Source: Nematopogon swammerdamellus
Lineage: Eukaryota > Arthropoda > Insecta > Lepidoptera > Adelidae
Length of the DNA: 64,000 nucleotides
NCBI GenBank assembly: GCA_946902875.1
Contig: OX336342.1
Coordinates: 13,323,523 to 13,387,522 of the forward strand
Direction: 5' to 3'
Below, in pieces: positions 41,481 through 56,400 of this stretch (the first letter of the stretch is position 1; every line of letters starts with the position of its first letter). The notes under the pieces are model-generated. The model saw only the letters and a list, made by a program, of their open reading frames with translations, was not told the DNA's origin and did no database searches. Made by a program: the position numbers and the translations under genes.

Positions 41481-44400
41481 AGCTCTCTGAAGTTATGCAA
41501 CGGGCCGTCGCGTCTGGCGGTGGCTTGCGACCAGTTCGCGACAATAAAACTTGACCCCGTCGCGACAATTGATCTCGACGCGACCGAAAATGGTGTCGCC
41601 TGTTTCGTTTTCCTCGATTTCCTCCGATGCTCAAACATTCAAGGTTATGAAGCCCGCCCCCGCGTCGCGTGATCCCATCGCGAACACGATCGCTTTGTTC
41701 TCAAATAGAATACTTTAAAAAATTCTGAAATTTAAATTGGCGGCCAGATAAAATATAGTAGGTAGGTATGTTCTATTAGTGTTACTCGTATTTTTAGGGA
41801 CCTAATAAATTTGTATACTCCATGAAATTACTCAAACCATCGTATCGTACACAAATTATGTATGATTCTTTTTAGGGTTCCGAATCTCAAAAGTGGAAAA
41901 AAAGGAACACTTATAGGATCACTCTTGATCGATCGGTCTGTTTTGCTGTCTGTCCGTCTGTCACAACTTATTTTCTCCCAATCTACTGGACGAAGAAAGT
42001 TGAAATTTGGTACATAATAATTACAGAATGTTATGTATGACTCAATCACGGACGTATAGAGTAAATGAAGATTTTGGGAGTCGATTTTGGGGGACAAATA
42101 AGAAAGTAAATTTTTTTTTTTCAAGTGCCTCTTGTAACTTAGGTACGATAAGGAATACAAATATATTTTTTATATAATTTTAAAATATACAGTTTAAAAG
42201 ATATTGAAGAAAATATACAAAAATCTATCATTCCAATAGTTATATTATTATCTCCGAAACTACGAGTCTAAAATTTCGAAAAAAATTGAGAATCTAAATT
42301 TTTTTCGACCTCGGGTCTCTTACAGTAGAGGAAAACCTAAACGAAAATCCTCTCAAAGTCTCAAAGTTCTCACGGAAAACGGAATTCTTGTTCTTGTTCG
42401 GAAAACTAAAATAAAAAAAAAACCTTTCAAGGAGAGCGTTCGAGCGAGAATGTACGAGTATGTAGCAATTAACATGAGTGAGGTCATCGAATGCAAACAG
42501 TTTAAGTGCGGTTTTATGACACCTGCATTTTCCACACGACACCTGCATGTGTCAGGCGACAACTCAAGATTCCACTATATTAGTATAAAGCTAAAGCAAA
42601 TAAGTCATGAACCAGCTATTGCCCGCGGCAAGGCTAGCTAGCGGAACGTCGAGTGATCGTGAGTGAGCGATCGAGTGATTGTAAAAATATGTCCTTTGAC
42701 GAGACTTGGATAATGCAGTAAAGTAGGTACTTAAAATAAAGTTTAAATTTCGCGCAAAAGGAAAGGTAAAAGTGAAATCTAAAAGTGAGTTAGAGGTATA
42801 ATAGAGTTTCACAAGATTTTACAAATCGCATCTGGGATCTTCAAACAACAAAACAATAAAATTCTACCCTGAAATGCACCTCAACCAACAAACCCAATTT
42901 TGCGTGTTCATTGCGCTGGATACGCTTAAAACGAGGACTAGCAGACTGTTATTTTGTTGGTTTAATCGTAGAATAAAAACAATTCCATCCACCACCGCGG
43001 GCCGCAAGTTGATGCCCGGCCCCGCGGGCCGCGGATTGGCCACCCATGGGCTAGACAGCATAGCAACAGTCCGCAAATCTGCTGGCATGCCATCTCACTG
43101 AGCGAGGTTTCGCGAGGAGAGGTGAATTTGGCTCAGTCGACTGCAACATTGGTCCCCCGGCACTGCAACCCATGCTGGTCTTCATAAAAAAACCGTTCAA
43201 AGCTTTCAACTAACTCGACTTTTTTATGACAAGTTTTCCATTTATCCAATATAAAAAAATTATCTGCCTCTGCCATCGTGATGATTATCTTGTGAACAAC
43301 TTACGAACAAACTGACAAGAAAATATATTAAAATAAATGATCAGGATTAAGACAAATTCTCGTAGCTCGAAATAAACGTTGTTATTGTCCGGATGTGTAC
43401 CCCTCCACTCCGCTTCTCGTTATCAAGTTTTCTTCTTCGATGCTGATGTTAGTGATTTGGAAAGGTGCCCACATCATTATCAACTGTTTCATCAATTCAC
43501 TCTTGTTTCCACATCGTATAGGAATTTTCTTCTTTGATAACAAATTACATAATTTATTTGAGTCTATATCTTGGTAGGGTAATTGAAATCCGCAGTTTTT
43601 AAATATTATGAAATAACTAGCTTTTGCCCGCGGCTTCGCTCGCGTGAAATTCGTATTTCAAAGAAAGCAAGTAAGTAACTAAGGCCGATCTGCGTTAAGT
43701 AAGGTAAACGATAAACCTTCTCAACTAAAGTAAGTAACTAACGGCGAAGCTTCAGGCTGAGCTGCATTCTGGAAGACAATAAACCTTCTCGAAAAAAGTA
43801 AGTAACTAAGGGCGAGGCCGAAGGCCGAGCTGCGTTCAGGAAGACCATAAACCTTCTCGAAGAAAGTAAGTAACTAAGGGCGAGGCCGAAGGCCGAGCTG
43901 CGTTCAGGAAGACTATAAACCTTCTCGAATAAATTAAGTAATCGTGGCCAAGGCCGAAGGCCGAGCAGCGTTCAGGAAGACTATAACCCTTCTTGATGAA
44001 AGTAAGTACCTAACTGAGGGCGAGGCCGAAGGCCGAGCTGCGTTCAGGAAGACGATAACCTTTTCGAAGAAAGTAAGTAACAGAGGGCGAGGCCGAAGGC
44101 CGAGCTGCGTTCAGGAAGACCATAAACCTTCTCGAAGAAAGTAAGTAACTAAGGGCGAGGCCGAAGGCCGAGCTGCGTTCAGGACGACCATAAACCTTCT
44201 AGAAGAAATTAAGTAATTGAGGGCGAGACGAAGGCCGAGCTTCGTTCAGGAAGACTATAAACCGTCTTGAAGAAAGTAAGTAACTATCGGCCATAGTTAC
44301 TTACTGTCATCAAGAAGGTTTAGTGTCTTCCAGAATACAGCTTGGCCTTCGGCCACGCCCTTAGTTACTTACTTTCTTCGAGAAGGATTATAGTCTTCCT

Positions 44401-47400
44401 GAACGCAGCTCGACCTTAGGCCTCGCCCTCAGTTACTTACTTTCTTCGAGAACTTGTTCGAGAAGGTTGAAGGTCTTCCTGAACGCAGCTCGGCCTTCGG
44501 CCTCGCCCTTTGTTGCTTATTTTCTTCGAATAGGTTTAACCCCTTCCTGAACGCAGCTCGGCCTTCGGCCTCGCCTTTAGCATGTTACTTACTTTCTTTG
44601 AGAATGTTTATTGTTTTTATCTGAATCCAGTTCGCCCTCCGGTCCCGGCCTAAGTTACTTAGTTTCTTCTTTTGAAATACGAATTTCACGCGAGCGAATC
44701 CGCGGGAAAAAGCTATCGATATTAAAATAAGAAAATTCAATTAAAATAAATCAAATACTTTAGATACCTACCTAACTAAGTAAAATACTCCACATATTAG
44801 CATAACCAGAACTGAATTTTATATAGCCTATCCTGTGTCTCGTATAGCTAAATGTGCGTGTAGTAATTTTAATCTAATTTAGATGATCGGCTTAAATTCT
44901 ATGGAGGAAATTCATACAAACATATTCGCCTCGCCCTGCTGCCCCCCGCTGAGAGAAGCGCAGCGCTTCTCTCAAGACATTCTCATCGTCGTAACTTTTT
45001 AAACTATTTGTCCAAATTACTTAGTGTAACAGCCAAAGTTTATCTACTTTAAATACCAGAAGCGATAAAAGTATGTATTTTGATAAGAATTAATTCAAAA
45101 CTATAAACTGTGCATTGTAAATACAATATCCAATTTAAATGTATTTTTGGTTCACTATTTTGGCTATAGTGGCTTCCACATAAAAGGTAGATATATGCTG
45201 TCGCGGACTTTTTTTTAGAACTATTTTAGAGAAACAACCTCACTATACACTATCTTCGTGTAACTCTAAAGGTGTATGCAGCGCACGCCGAGATAGCTCT
45301 CAGAAGGCAGAATTTAATCCGACTTACTTGACATTTATCGATATTTGGGCAAATTTACACAATGCCTTTATAAATTATAGCCTTTTTGATGTATAAGGTA
45401 TAGTACTGTAAAGGCTCAACAAAATCTGTTCAGTAGTTTTTGCGGGTAAGAGGAATATAGTGCGGCTGCTCGGTTCGCTGTTGAGTTTATAGGCCGCGCC
45501 TACCCCGCGCCGCCGCCGCCGCGCCGCCAACTGCCGCTCGCTCGGTAAATACCTAATAGTACTAAGGCGCGCGGATTGAACATATCGGTTTGTATGGGAG
45601 CCACATCTTAGCGTAACCGGAACTGAATTTTATGTAGCCTATCCTGTGTCCCATATAGTTAAATGTGCTTGTACAAAGTGTCATCGAATTCGGATGATCG
45701 GTTTAAGAGTTATGGAGGAACATACATACATACATACATACATACAGAAAAGATTTCTAAAAATCGTCAATTTAGCTTTAGTATCATACACAGAGGCTAC
45801 AAACTCAATATTTCCTAAAACAAAGTAACTTACTCCATGACCAGCCCTTACAGATTTATTATTAGTATTGATTGATATGATTGATGATTGATGTAGTACA
45901 CAGTTACTGTATTAATTTATCTAAAAAAGCGGTCAAGTGCGAGTTTACCTAGCGTGGAGAGGGTCCTGTACCATTCCGTTTTTCCGTTAGTATTTTCGTT
46001 TAGGTTTTCCTGTAAAACATAAGAGGCCCTGTATTCATTTTTTTTCAAAATGTTAGACTAAGTAGTTTCGGGGAAAAGGGTTCCCCGAAACTACTTAGTC
46101 TCGAGAACTCGATTTTCGTAATATTGTCTTAATTTTTAGGGTTCCGTACCTCAAAGGAGGAAAAAACGGAACCCTTATAGGATCACTTTGTTGTCCGTCT
46201 GTCTGTCTGTCTGTCAAGACCTTTTTTCTCAGGAACGGGTAGAGGTATCAAGTTTTTTTCGAAAATTGTAAATTTATAGTTACGTGACATTAAAAAAAAA
46301 ATTTATTTGTTTTGTATGTCAAGGTCCCTTTTTCTCAGGAGCGGATCAAGATAACAAATTTAAATTAATACGAAATACTAAGATCTACGATCTCCCTAAG
46401 GCGTAGAATATTAAAGCTTCTAAATCAACGCAATCAAAAGATACGGCCATCTATGTCAGATTTAATACTCGCAAACTCACTCAAATCAAATCAAAACCTA
46501 TAGGGTATTTCCTGTTAACATAGAATCATAAAATTTGGTAAGAAGCAAGGTCTTACAGCACAAGTAAAGGAAAAAATCCGAAAATTGTAAAATTGTAGTT
46601 AATTACATTAAAAAAAAAATTGTTTTGTATGTCAAGGACCCCTTTTCTCAGGAACGGATCAAGATAACAAATTGAAATAGTAAGATCTACGATCTCTTTA
46701 AGGTGTAGAAAATACAAGCTTCTAATTCAACGCAATCAAAAGATACGGCCATCTATGTCAGATTTCATACTCGCAATTGAGATTTCAAACTCACTCCAAT
46801 CAAATCTAAACCTATAGGGTATTTCTCGTCAACCTAGAATCATAAAATTTGGTAAGAAGCAAGGTCTCATAGCACGTAAAGGAAAAAATCCTAACATTGT
46901 AAACTTGTAGTTATATGATATTAAACATTTTTTTATTGTTTTGTGTGTCAAGACCCTTTTTCTCAGTAACGAGTCAAGATATCAAATTGAAATTAACATG
47001 AAATACTAACGTGTGTGATCCCTTCGAGCTATATAAAATGAAAGCTTCTAAATCAATATAATCAAAAGATACGGCTATTTATGGCAAATTTTAATACTTG
47101 CAAACTCACTCAAATGAAATCAAAACCTATAGGGTATTTACCGTTGACCTGTATTAATGAAATTTGGCAAGAAGCAAGGTCTCACATCACAAGTAAAGAA
47201 AAAATCCGAAAATTGTAGATATGTCGTTATGTCATATAAGAAATATATTTTTGTATATTTCAACTTCACGAATGCCGCACAGTCAAACCATTGCTGTAGT
47301 GTTTATTTAGGCGTTCGTGATTTTCCAAAACAATTGTGTTTGTACATACATAATACAAATATATTGAGTGATGCTGATGATACGGAACCCTCGGTGCGCG

Positions 47401-50400
47401 AGCCCAACTCGCACTTGCCGATTTTAAAATATGTATTTTAAAATTATAAAATATATTATTTTTAACCGACTTTTTATTATCGAGTTCTTTCCGTCACACA
47501 ATGCACTTGAAAAAAAAATTACTTTCTAATTTGTCCCCTAAAATCAACACTCACAAAAATCTTAATTCGTTCATTACACCATACTCATACATAAATATAT
47601 GTGTACCAAACAACGTGTTTTCGTCCAGTAGATTCGGAGAAAATAAGATTGTGACAGACAGACGCGAGTGATATTATAGAGGTTCCGTTTTTTTTTTGTT
47701 TTTGATGAAATAATATTGTTGCTTCTTCGTTCGAAAATAAATGTGTTCAAGCAAAAGAAAAAAAAAAAAAAAGATTATGAACTGTATTTCTTCATCCGGT
47801 GAATGTCTATAACTATTGTTGACAGTGAAATACTACGTCGCATGATTTGTTGTCACACTCATCTCTATTTTAATATTAAACTAAATTACCGCCAATCTGT
47901 AAAAGTGACATAATTTGCTATTTTCAAAATAAAATCGAATGTCATTAACCTCCAGAGTACATCCTTGAATATGCGTTGATACTTCGGCAAGTTGCCATCG
48001 CATGCGTCATACACATGACTGATGATCCCACGCATTGCTGCACAATCTAGAGTAGTTACTCAGATCTTGTATTAGCAAGCACTAACTACTGCCCTAGCAG
48101 GCCTTTGCTATCAGGACCTAGCAATATTTATATGTAGCGTGAGAGACCTATGACAAATATACGATGAATGCAAACGTGGAAACTGACGAAAAATAAAGAG
48201 AGAAAATGGTGTTTTCTCCAAAACATGCAATACTAATAAAAAGTAGGAATGTAATTTTTAAATATTTTTTTTTATAACAAACGCGACATGTGGCGCCGAG
48301 CCACCCATAAGGTGTCTAGCGACGCCCATGGACATTCGGTCGCATGCAGGGGCTGCGAATGCCATGCCGGCATGACAGGTGCCCATTCACGCTTCTCTTG
48401 AAGGACCAGAGACTGTGCTTGGGGGGAAATATGCGGGCACGGAAAGCGTTCCAGCCAGAGTTTACCGGTTCTGTGGAGGGAGGATCTGCAGAACCGATTG
48501 GTACGCATCCGCGGTAAGTCCAGCGTGTAGGGACTAGGGATGCAATCCCTGCCCAGTGCGCGTTGTACGGAGGTGGAAAGGAGACGGCGGAATCGTGACA
48601 AACAGCTCCTCCGAGTACTCCCCGTGGAATAAGCGATAGAATACACTAAAATGATACAAAAATCAAAGTACAATATTAAAAATAATCACTAAAACTAAAA
48701 AGTAAATCTAAAACTTATACAAATAATGATCAAGCAAAATAGAAAAATAAAAAGCGGACAAGTGCGAGTCTAACTCGCGTGGAGTGGGTTCCGTACCATT
48801 CCGCTTTCCGTGAGAACTTTAAGCCTTATGATTTTTCTTTAGGTTTCCTGTAAACTGTTAAGACAGGCCCTACGTTCTCTATTTTTTAATTTTATAAAAA
48901 AAAAATGTTTGCATTTCTTATAACGAGCCCTTCCCATTTGTATGTCACATGATGAACTTGAAAATTATATTTTATAATTTCTAATTTGTCACTCAAAATT
49001 TACCCACAAAATCTAAATTTGTTCATTTACGCTATACGCCCGTTATTGGGTCATCAATCAAACTCTATATATTATATTACCAATTTCAACTTTTTTCATT
49101 CAGGAAATTCGGAGAAAATACGCTGTGACAGACGGACAGACACGAGAGTGATCCTATAACAGTTCAGTTTTTTTCCACTTTTGATTTACTGAACGCTAAA
49201 AATGGCTCAAGCAATGCCGGGCATGTGTTCTGAATATAGTGAATAAAAGAAAATATGCTTTGAAGATGTCAAATAACTCTAAAGCTCTAATAGCTGAACA
49301 AATTACTCTGTGGAACGAGCATTCCCTACCACCTGTCCTATCTGAGCAGCACTCGTCGCAAGGGGACTCAGTACCCTTTATTGTAGTTGACATTGGGCTA
49401 TTTTATTTGGAACCCATCAGTTCCTAAGATCGTTTCTTTGTCGCGCCGCTAGGGTGTGAAACTGTCTTCAGGCCAGTGTGTTTCCAGAATCCTTTAACCT
49501 GGGTGTCTACAAACGTCGTATTAACAGGCTAGACAGCCTAACAACAGTCCGCAAATCAGCTGGCATGGCGCCTAACTGAGCGTGGTTTCACGAGAGGTGA
49601 TTTTGGCTCTGTCGGGTGCAGCATTGGTCTCTCGGCACAGCCACCCATGTTGGTTTACATAAAAAATTGGTTGTCTGTAAAGTCGGTTTACGGACGATAG
49701 CTTTACGTGATGACGTGGAATAATCGTAGTACATAGAGCAAAGATCAGTAATTTATATTTCCAGTAGAAAGATTAATCAGCTTGTGACTGGCCATCAATA
49801 AACTTCTGTTGTCTGATCTTGACAGTTATACTTCTTAAGACGTTTCCATGGTAACTTTGACTATACCGATTGTGCCTCTCTATCGCTTGCACACACAGGC
49901 TCAGATGGAACGTGACACTTTTTCGTGTGTGCAGCCGGTGTTCATCAATTTATAAGACGTGACGTCATCGCGTCAAAAAAACAAAGTTTTAACAGTTGAG
50001 AGATTTCTCGTTTACCGCCCTTAGAATATTCAGATATTATTTGCATTGATCCGTCAATTGCAGCAATGATAGAGCGACAGATCCAAAACGAAACAGTTTA
50101 TAAAAGCGCCGAGCGTCGCGTCGGGAACTAGACTAACTAACTAATAAAAGCTGCCGAGAAAACCGCTGTGTCAAGGTTGGCAAACGCTTTCGAAATCGAA
50201 CGTCGCGTTGGCGAAAGCGACTCACGCTCACGAATGTATCGCCAAAGAAAAGAAAAGCTCTGCTACGTCATCGTCGTAGCCCTGCTACGTCATCGTCGTA
50301 GCCCTGCTACGTCATCGTCGTAGCCCTGCTACGACAGATGGTCATGACGAATTATAATCTAAGTCTAATCAAAATGAAATGAAGGGAAGCACTGGCATGG

Positions 50401-53400
50401 CACCTATTTGACCCAGTGTTATGGGCATACATCACGGATGTTGTAGGTGATGTAGCCAACCGTGTCAGTTTCCATAAAAAAAATGTATGTTTGAGAATTT
50501 AATTTAATGAAAAACCCAAATTCCAATGAGGTACATAAATGTATGCACAAGAGCAACGTTTTTAATTGTGGGATGATATTTATATTGTTCAAACATATAC
50601 GTACATGCATGCATACATACATACCGCACGCTCTAGCCCGAAAATCGGGGTAAACAGAGTAATCGGTGTTGTGCTGCAAGGACACTTGTAAATTACAGAC
50701 ACTTGTAACACCGACTACCACGTTTATCAAAGTACTCAGAAAAGATAATTTATCAAGCAGCAAGTAAATAAGTTCGTGTTTTCCGTCCAGTTCAGTGTAG
50801 CCGACATGAAATGAAGGGAAGCACTGACATGGCACCTGGTTCACCTTTAGAAACATTTTGGTGGAAGTCCTAATATTCGTAACTCGACTTGTACACACCT
50901 ACCTACCTACATACCATAATATGCTACATACGTATTATGTACCGTATAGTAATAATTTCTGCAGCAAGCAGGTTTTGGCAACAGTCATTGTGACAGACAG
51001 AAGGTCGGCGAGCGAGCGAGCATTTCCGAAATGCATTTTGTTTCATGATGCGCTTTTATTATTAAAGCTGTGAGTCAGTTTGCTGCAGACATTCGTTACT
51101 GCAAGCGTGTGTCTGCCTGGCTCGAGTGCATTTTCTTAATGCATAACGAAGTCGATATTCGTTTTGGAATCTACTTAGAAACACCTTCCAATCTCGGCGT
51201 AATATAACCGTAGACGGAAAAAATTTATTATGATGGAAAAAATAACTAGACTGAGCAACCTCGCCGTATTGACCGCAGACGACATAGTGACTGCTATATT
51301 TACAGTCTCGAATCGTAGACTAATCACCGCGTCTGCCTGCGTGCACGCACGATCCGCCCCGCGCCGCGTCGCCGCGCCAGTCTGACAGTCCGGCGCGACG
51401 AGACGAGACGAGACGAGACGGCCGGAAATCGTTTGTTTCCCTTTTCGAATATTCCTCATAGACAAATCATTTATCATTTATCATAGCTAAAAATTACGAA
51501 GATGCATTTATAAATTGAATGAGATCTGCAGGTCTATTCTTGTAAATTCTGACAGCGGAATCAGCGCTGTTGTGGCGCTGAGAGCCACTTACCAAAGCGG
51601 CTCTCAGCGCCACATCAGCGCTGATTCCGCTGTCAGGATTTACAAGGATAGACCTGCAGGACGCCTGAGTTCTAGGGGGCAACATTTGCAAAAGCCATTT
51701 CAGTTCAGTTCAGAGATATTGACGTTTTTTAGAGATTCGTACCTCAAAATGGAACAACGGAACCCTTCTAGGATCACTGTGTTGTCCGTCCGTCTGTCCG
51801 TCTATCAAGACACATTTTTTTCCAGGAACGGTTAGAGAGGTATCAAGTTGGAATTAATACCAAATTAAGGTCTATCGGTCCTTCGGAGGCGTAAAAATTC
51901 AAGCTTCTAAGTCAACTCAGCGGCGGGTGGCCGAGTGGTTTGGGCATCGGCTTCTCATGCGAGAGGTCTGCGGTTCGAATCCCGTCGGCGTGTACCAATG
52001 AGTTTTTTCTGACGAAAAAATTTATGTGCATACCTACACCTGCTGCTTCACCGTTCGGATCCGGTGTAAAACTGTAGGTCCCTTCCCTTGCCCCTTACTA
52101 GGTGGTAGGCTCAAATTGTAGCCGTCTGGGTTGGTACCACCGTACTGGATGTAAGATGGCCGCATAGCAGCCTCGGTTGTGTTCTCCTCTAGTCCAGTTT
52201 AGCCAGCAATCCAGGGTAGTCTCCGGTATGGAACCTACCTTCTCGGAGGTTATATTGGCTGGTCGGAGCATGCGCTTCGGCCCCTCCAACTCAGCCACCC
52301 ATACACGATTACATAAAAAAAAAAACTCAATCAAAAGATACGGCTATTTATTAATGTCACATAATATTTTAATACTCGCAAACTCACTCGTCAAAACCTA
52401 TAGGATAGGTCCCGTCGACCTAGAACCATGAAATTTGGTAAAAAGCAAGGTAAAAGAAAAAAATCTGAAAATCGTTAATTTGTCACATAGCATATCACAT
52501 AACATTTTTGTTTTGTTTTTGCTCTATCGTAAAAACGATATACATACAAGCGTCAAACTTGGTGTAGCAAACTTTAAAGAAAACAAAAAATAATAAAAAT
52601 CGGCCAAGTGCACAGTGAAGGATTCCGTGTCGGGAAGAACGTTCACGGTGAAACCGAAAATATTCCATATCCAAAAAACTACACGACATATCCCAATTTT
52701 CGGTGAAATTGTTTTTTTTTTAATTCTACCACCTTACACTTTTCCGAATTTACCTCCATACCTATAGTTGAAAAGTAACACTAGACTTAGAAGCACATAT
52801 CTCACCAACTATTGACTTAAATTTTTTTAAGACCTATCTAACGATACCCCACACGCTTATGTGCACTGAAATATATTTTCATCCCTCTGAAAATTTAAAA
52901 TTTGAATTTTAAATTGAATCAAGATTAAGAATAAAATTATAATTTAAGTGAACTAAGTAAGTATCTAACTGTTTAATTAATTTTGTAAATATTAATTCAT
53001 CCCTGCGTTTTCACTTATTTAAGGTTTAATCAATGATGTACTTTATTCACGAAAAATTGAATAAATAGGCGAACATTCAACAAAATTATTTTGTGACAAA
53101 ATCTAGTAAGTATCCAGCTCACAGAGTGCAACGATATACGGCCGTCTCCCCCCAGCCGGACGCGAGTTCTTGTCTTGCTCTGTGTGCGATCCACCTACAC
53201 GCCAGCACATTTTAGTGAGGAGCAACGGAACAAAATCACACATATCCACTTTTTTCCGTGAGTGTTTTTTTTTTATCGATTCGGCATCTTTAGCCTCAAA
53301 CCTATCGAATATCAGTTTTATAATGTTCAAAATCACACTAATAGCTCTTGTATAATCGCTAGAAATCCAAGGTTTGCATCAGAATCACACATATCTTGGT

Positions 53401-56400
53401 ACAAAGTCGTATTTTTATGTCAAACTCTAAACATGCGATCATAATCACACAAATGAAATAAAATAATCATTGGATTGGAAAAATTTGCACCAAAATCACA
53501 CATATACAATAAAATTGGATCTTTTTATCTAAATTATTACAAAACGTATGGTAATATTGACTAACTAAATCAAGTACTGTTTATAAAATACGGACGATTA
53601 ATTTGTAGTTTCATTGCACTGTTTTAATCTGTCAAATCTATGATATTCTCACTTTCTTCTTGAATTTCGATTGCGCGTTGCAGTTATTGGTAATATTATA
53701 GTATTTACTTGAGTTACACTATTAACTTGGTGCTGTATGGTACATATAATGGAAGATGGATCAACGGACAGTGGGAGACATCAACACTGGATCAAGAAGT
53801 CGACAAAGAGGCGGGAGAAAGTCAACCAACACCTACATTGAGTCTTATTTCATTGGAAATAAGAGTTCTTTTTCTATAAATAAAACCAAACATGTCTACA
53901 TTCTATGAAACAGAACGTCTAATAATAAATAACGGGCGAGTGACGGCGTATTTTCCCGCGGTGACTTTGTGGGCTTATTTTTCATGGAAATATAGCTTTT
54001 CTTTCTAATTTTCTTTATAAAAACATACGATCAATTGCTAAATAGAGGAAGGTATATTTCAAAATATCCATTCATTCGTCAAATAACTGTTGACAAAGAT
54101 TTAGAAACATTTATTCATGTTGACCTTCAGATTTCGCCGATTTCTGTAAAGAAAACGTATATTGTACTTTACTATTTCTAAAAGTATGTTTATTTACGAG
54201 TATACTGATATAAATATTGTGAAGGTATGTTTGAATTTATACGAATGATGAATTAAAAAAAAAAAAAATTGTGATTTTTTTTTTCAAACTAAAATATCTG
54301 GTACTTCTAAACAAGGTAAGCCTCACTTGTTTGCCATGGTTTTTTAGGAAATTTTCTAGGCTCTCTAGGCCAGAACAGTTTATAGATCTAACTTCATTAG
54401 TTTCCGAAATATCTGGGTTTATGTTGAGGTCGGCGCTTAAAGGTCGAAAACCAAAGTGACGTTTAGGTGACCTTGTAGGAGCCAAAGAAGGTAAAATTAT
54501 TTATATCTGTGGGAGCCAACAGGTTTATTTTTTTAATGATTCAGTTGTTTTATGTTTTACTTACAATTTGTAATTCAAAATAACACATGCCCCATTTCAT
54601 CCAATTCAAAATAACACATGTCCAATAAACTTGCGTACATAACCACACAAGTAGATCAAAAGCACACATGTCCATTTTGTTTTTTCTAAATATTTTCCGT
54701 ATCTTTCATTATGTGGTTGTTTCGTTTCAGGTACAATTTTTTATTTATTTTTCTCCATAAGATTCCTCTTTATATGAAACATACATCTCTGCCCTAGCTA
54801 AAGTTATTAGTTTTTTGGCTCTCCTGTAAAAAAAGTTAATGTGGACATGTGTGATTTTGTTCCGTTGCTCCTCGTTTGTCATCGTCACTGCCTGCGCACA
54901 TAATGCACACATCACCTCGCTAACGTAAGCTAAATAGTTTGTTGTGCACGCACACCAACAACACCGACTCACCTCAACCGTAGAGTCAGAAATACTCTCA
55001 TCGCTGCTACCCGAGAAACATTATATCTCTACTCGAGAAGTTAACGAGACCTTTGGTTTACATTATTTCGATATAAAATCTACGCTCAGCTGTGGAAGAT
55101 TGAACTTTATTTATACCCTTTATACTCATCACGAACCGCACAATTTCGCGTCGACTATTCTACGTCTGCGTTTAGATATAGATAGATAGAAAATGCTTTA
55201 TTGCTCCAGTAAACATTAAACAGTAACAAGTACATTAGAAAATTTACATTAGGTGCAAAGGCGGACTTATTCCTTACAGAAATTTCTTACAGTCAACCTT
55301 TTAGCGTTTAGCTCAGTCGATCTATTGTATATGGTTACTTTTACTCGCTAGTGCATCCTCATATGAATCTTACAAAAATTGTTAGACTTAGGTAAACCAA
55401 TAAACGCCCAGAGCGTTTAGTACACACGAAAAAAGTATCAGAAAATATGCTTAATTCCTTTTTTACAGAATTTATACAAACATTTTCGAAACAAACATTA
55501 TCTTCATTTCGAAACAAAAATCTTCCTATTTCTAGAAACGAAGTTCTTCCGTTGAGCAATTAAACAATTTCTGTAAGATATCTTTGAAACACTAGCGAAC
55601 TTTAAGAAAACTTTATTAGGGCTGGGCTAGTTAGCGAAACGCTAGAATGCAGCATATCGGCGTATCTCACAGTTGTAGAGAACTTCAAACCAGAACCGTG
55701 TTTACATAAACATCTCATTGAGGATTTAACGATTTAATGGAGGTGAAGTAAAAAATTCTTTCAAAAACAACGTGGCATTTTATCTTGAGTCGGTCTTTGT
55801 TGTTTATTTTATTGCCATCTAAGCCTAATCCTCGTTAGCTCTAAACTCAACCTGTTTAATATTGAGTTTCATTGCATTCAGACGAAATACCTACGTTTAG
55901 CGATATTACCCTATGAAAATATGTGAATAATGGGTATAAATTGGTATTCGTTTTCCTTATCATCCTACTTAAATTTTCAGCACTTGATAGTTTTTTTATG
56001 GACGACCGGCACGGTTGGCTGTGCCCAAAAGTTCAAAGGAAGATTAAGACACAGCCAATAACACGACTCCTCGCAAGACCACGCTCAGAGAAGCGCCGTG
56101 CCAGCTACAAGGCGGACAAAGAAGTCGTTGTCTAATCTATTAACACGCCTTTTGAAAACTCCCAGGTTATAGGTGGTGGGGAACACACTCGCCGAAGTCC
56201 GTTCCATATTTTCGACGTAGGACATAGGAACGATTTCGAAAGGCGATGCGTTCTCAGAAGTTGTGTGTCAACAACATATGGATGTACCGAGCGAGTCCGG
56301 CGGGTGTGACGGATACGGATCGGGGCAGGAGGGATGAGGGAAGCCAGTTCTTCGGAACATCGGCAATGGTAGTACCTATAAAACAGGCTCAGGGAACCAA

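Noticed and set aside
40629..41638. Several ORFs rich in Arg, Ala and Pro on both strands
   Set aside because: Stop-poor CpG-rich sequence; only the frame from 40808 has a signal peptide and joins to downstream exons.
43944..44144. Open frames with repeated EAEGRAAFRKT
   Set aside because: They result from the 67-bp minisatellite having few stops; same for 34492-34692. No protein features.
49239..49427. 62-codon ORF before a LINE fragment
   Set aside because: Could be LINE-derived, but shows no diagnostic motif and lies in repeat-rich intron.
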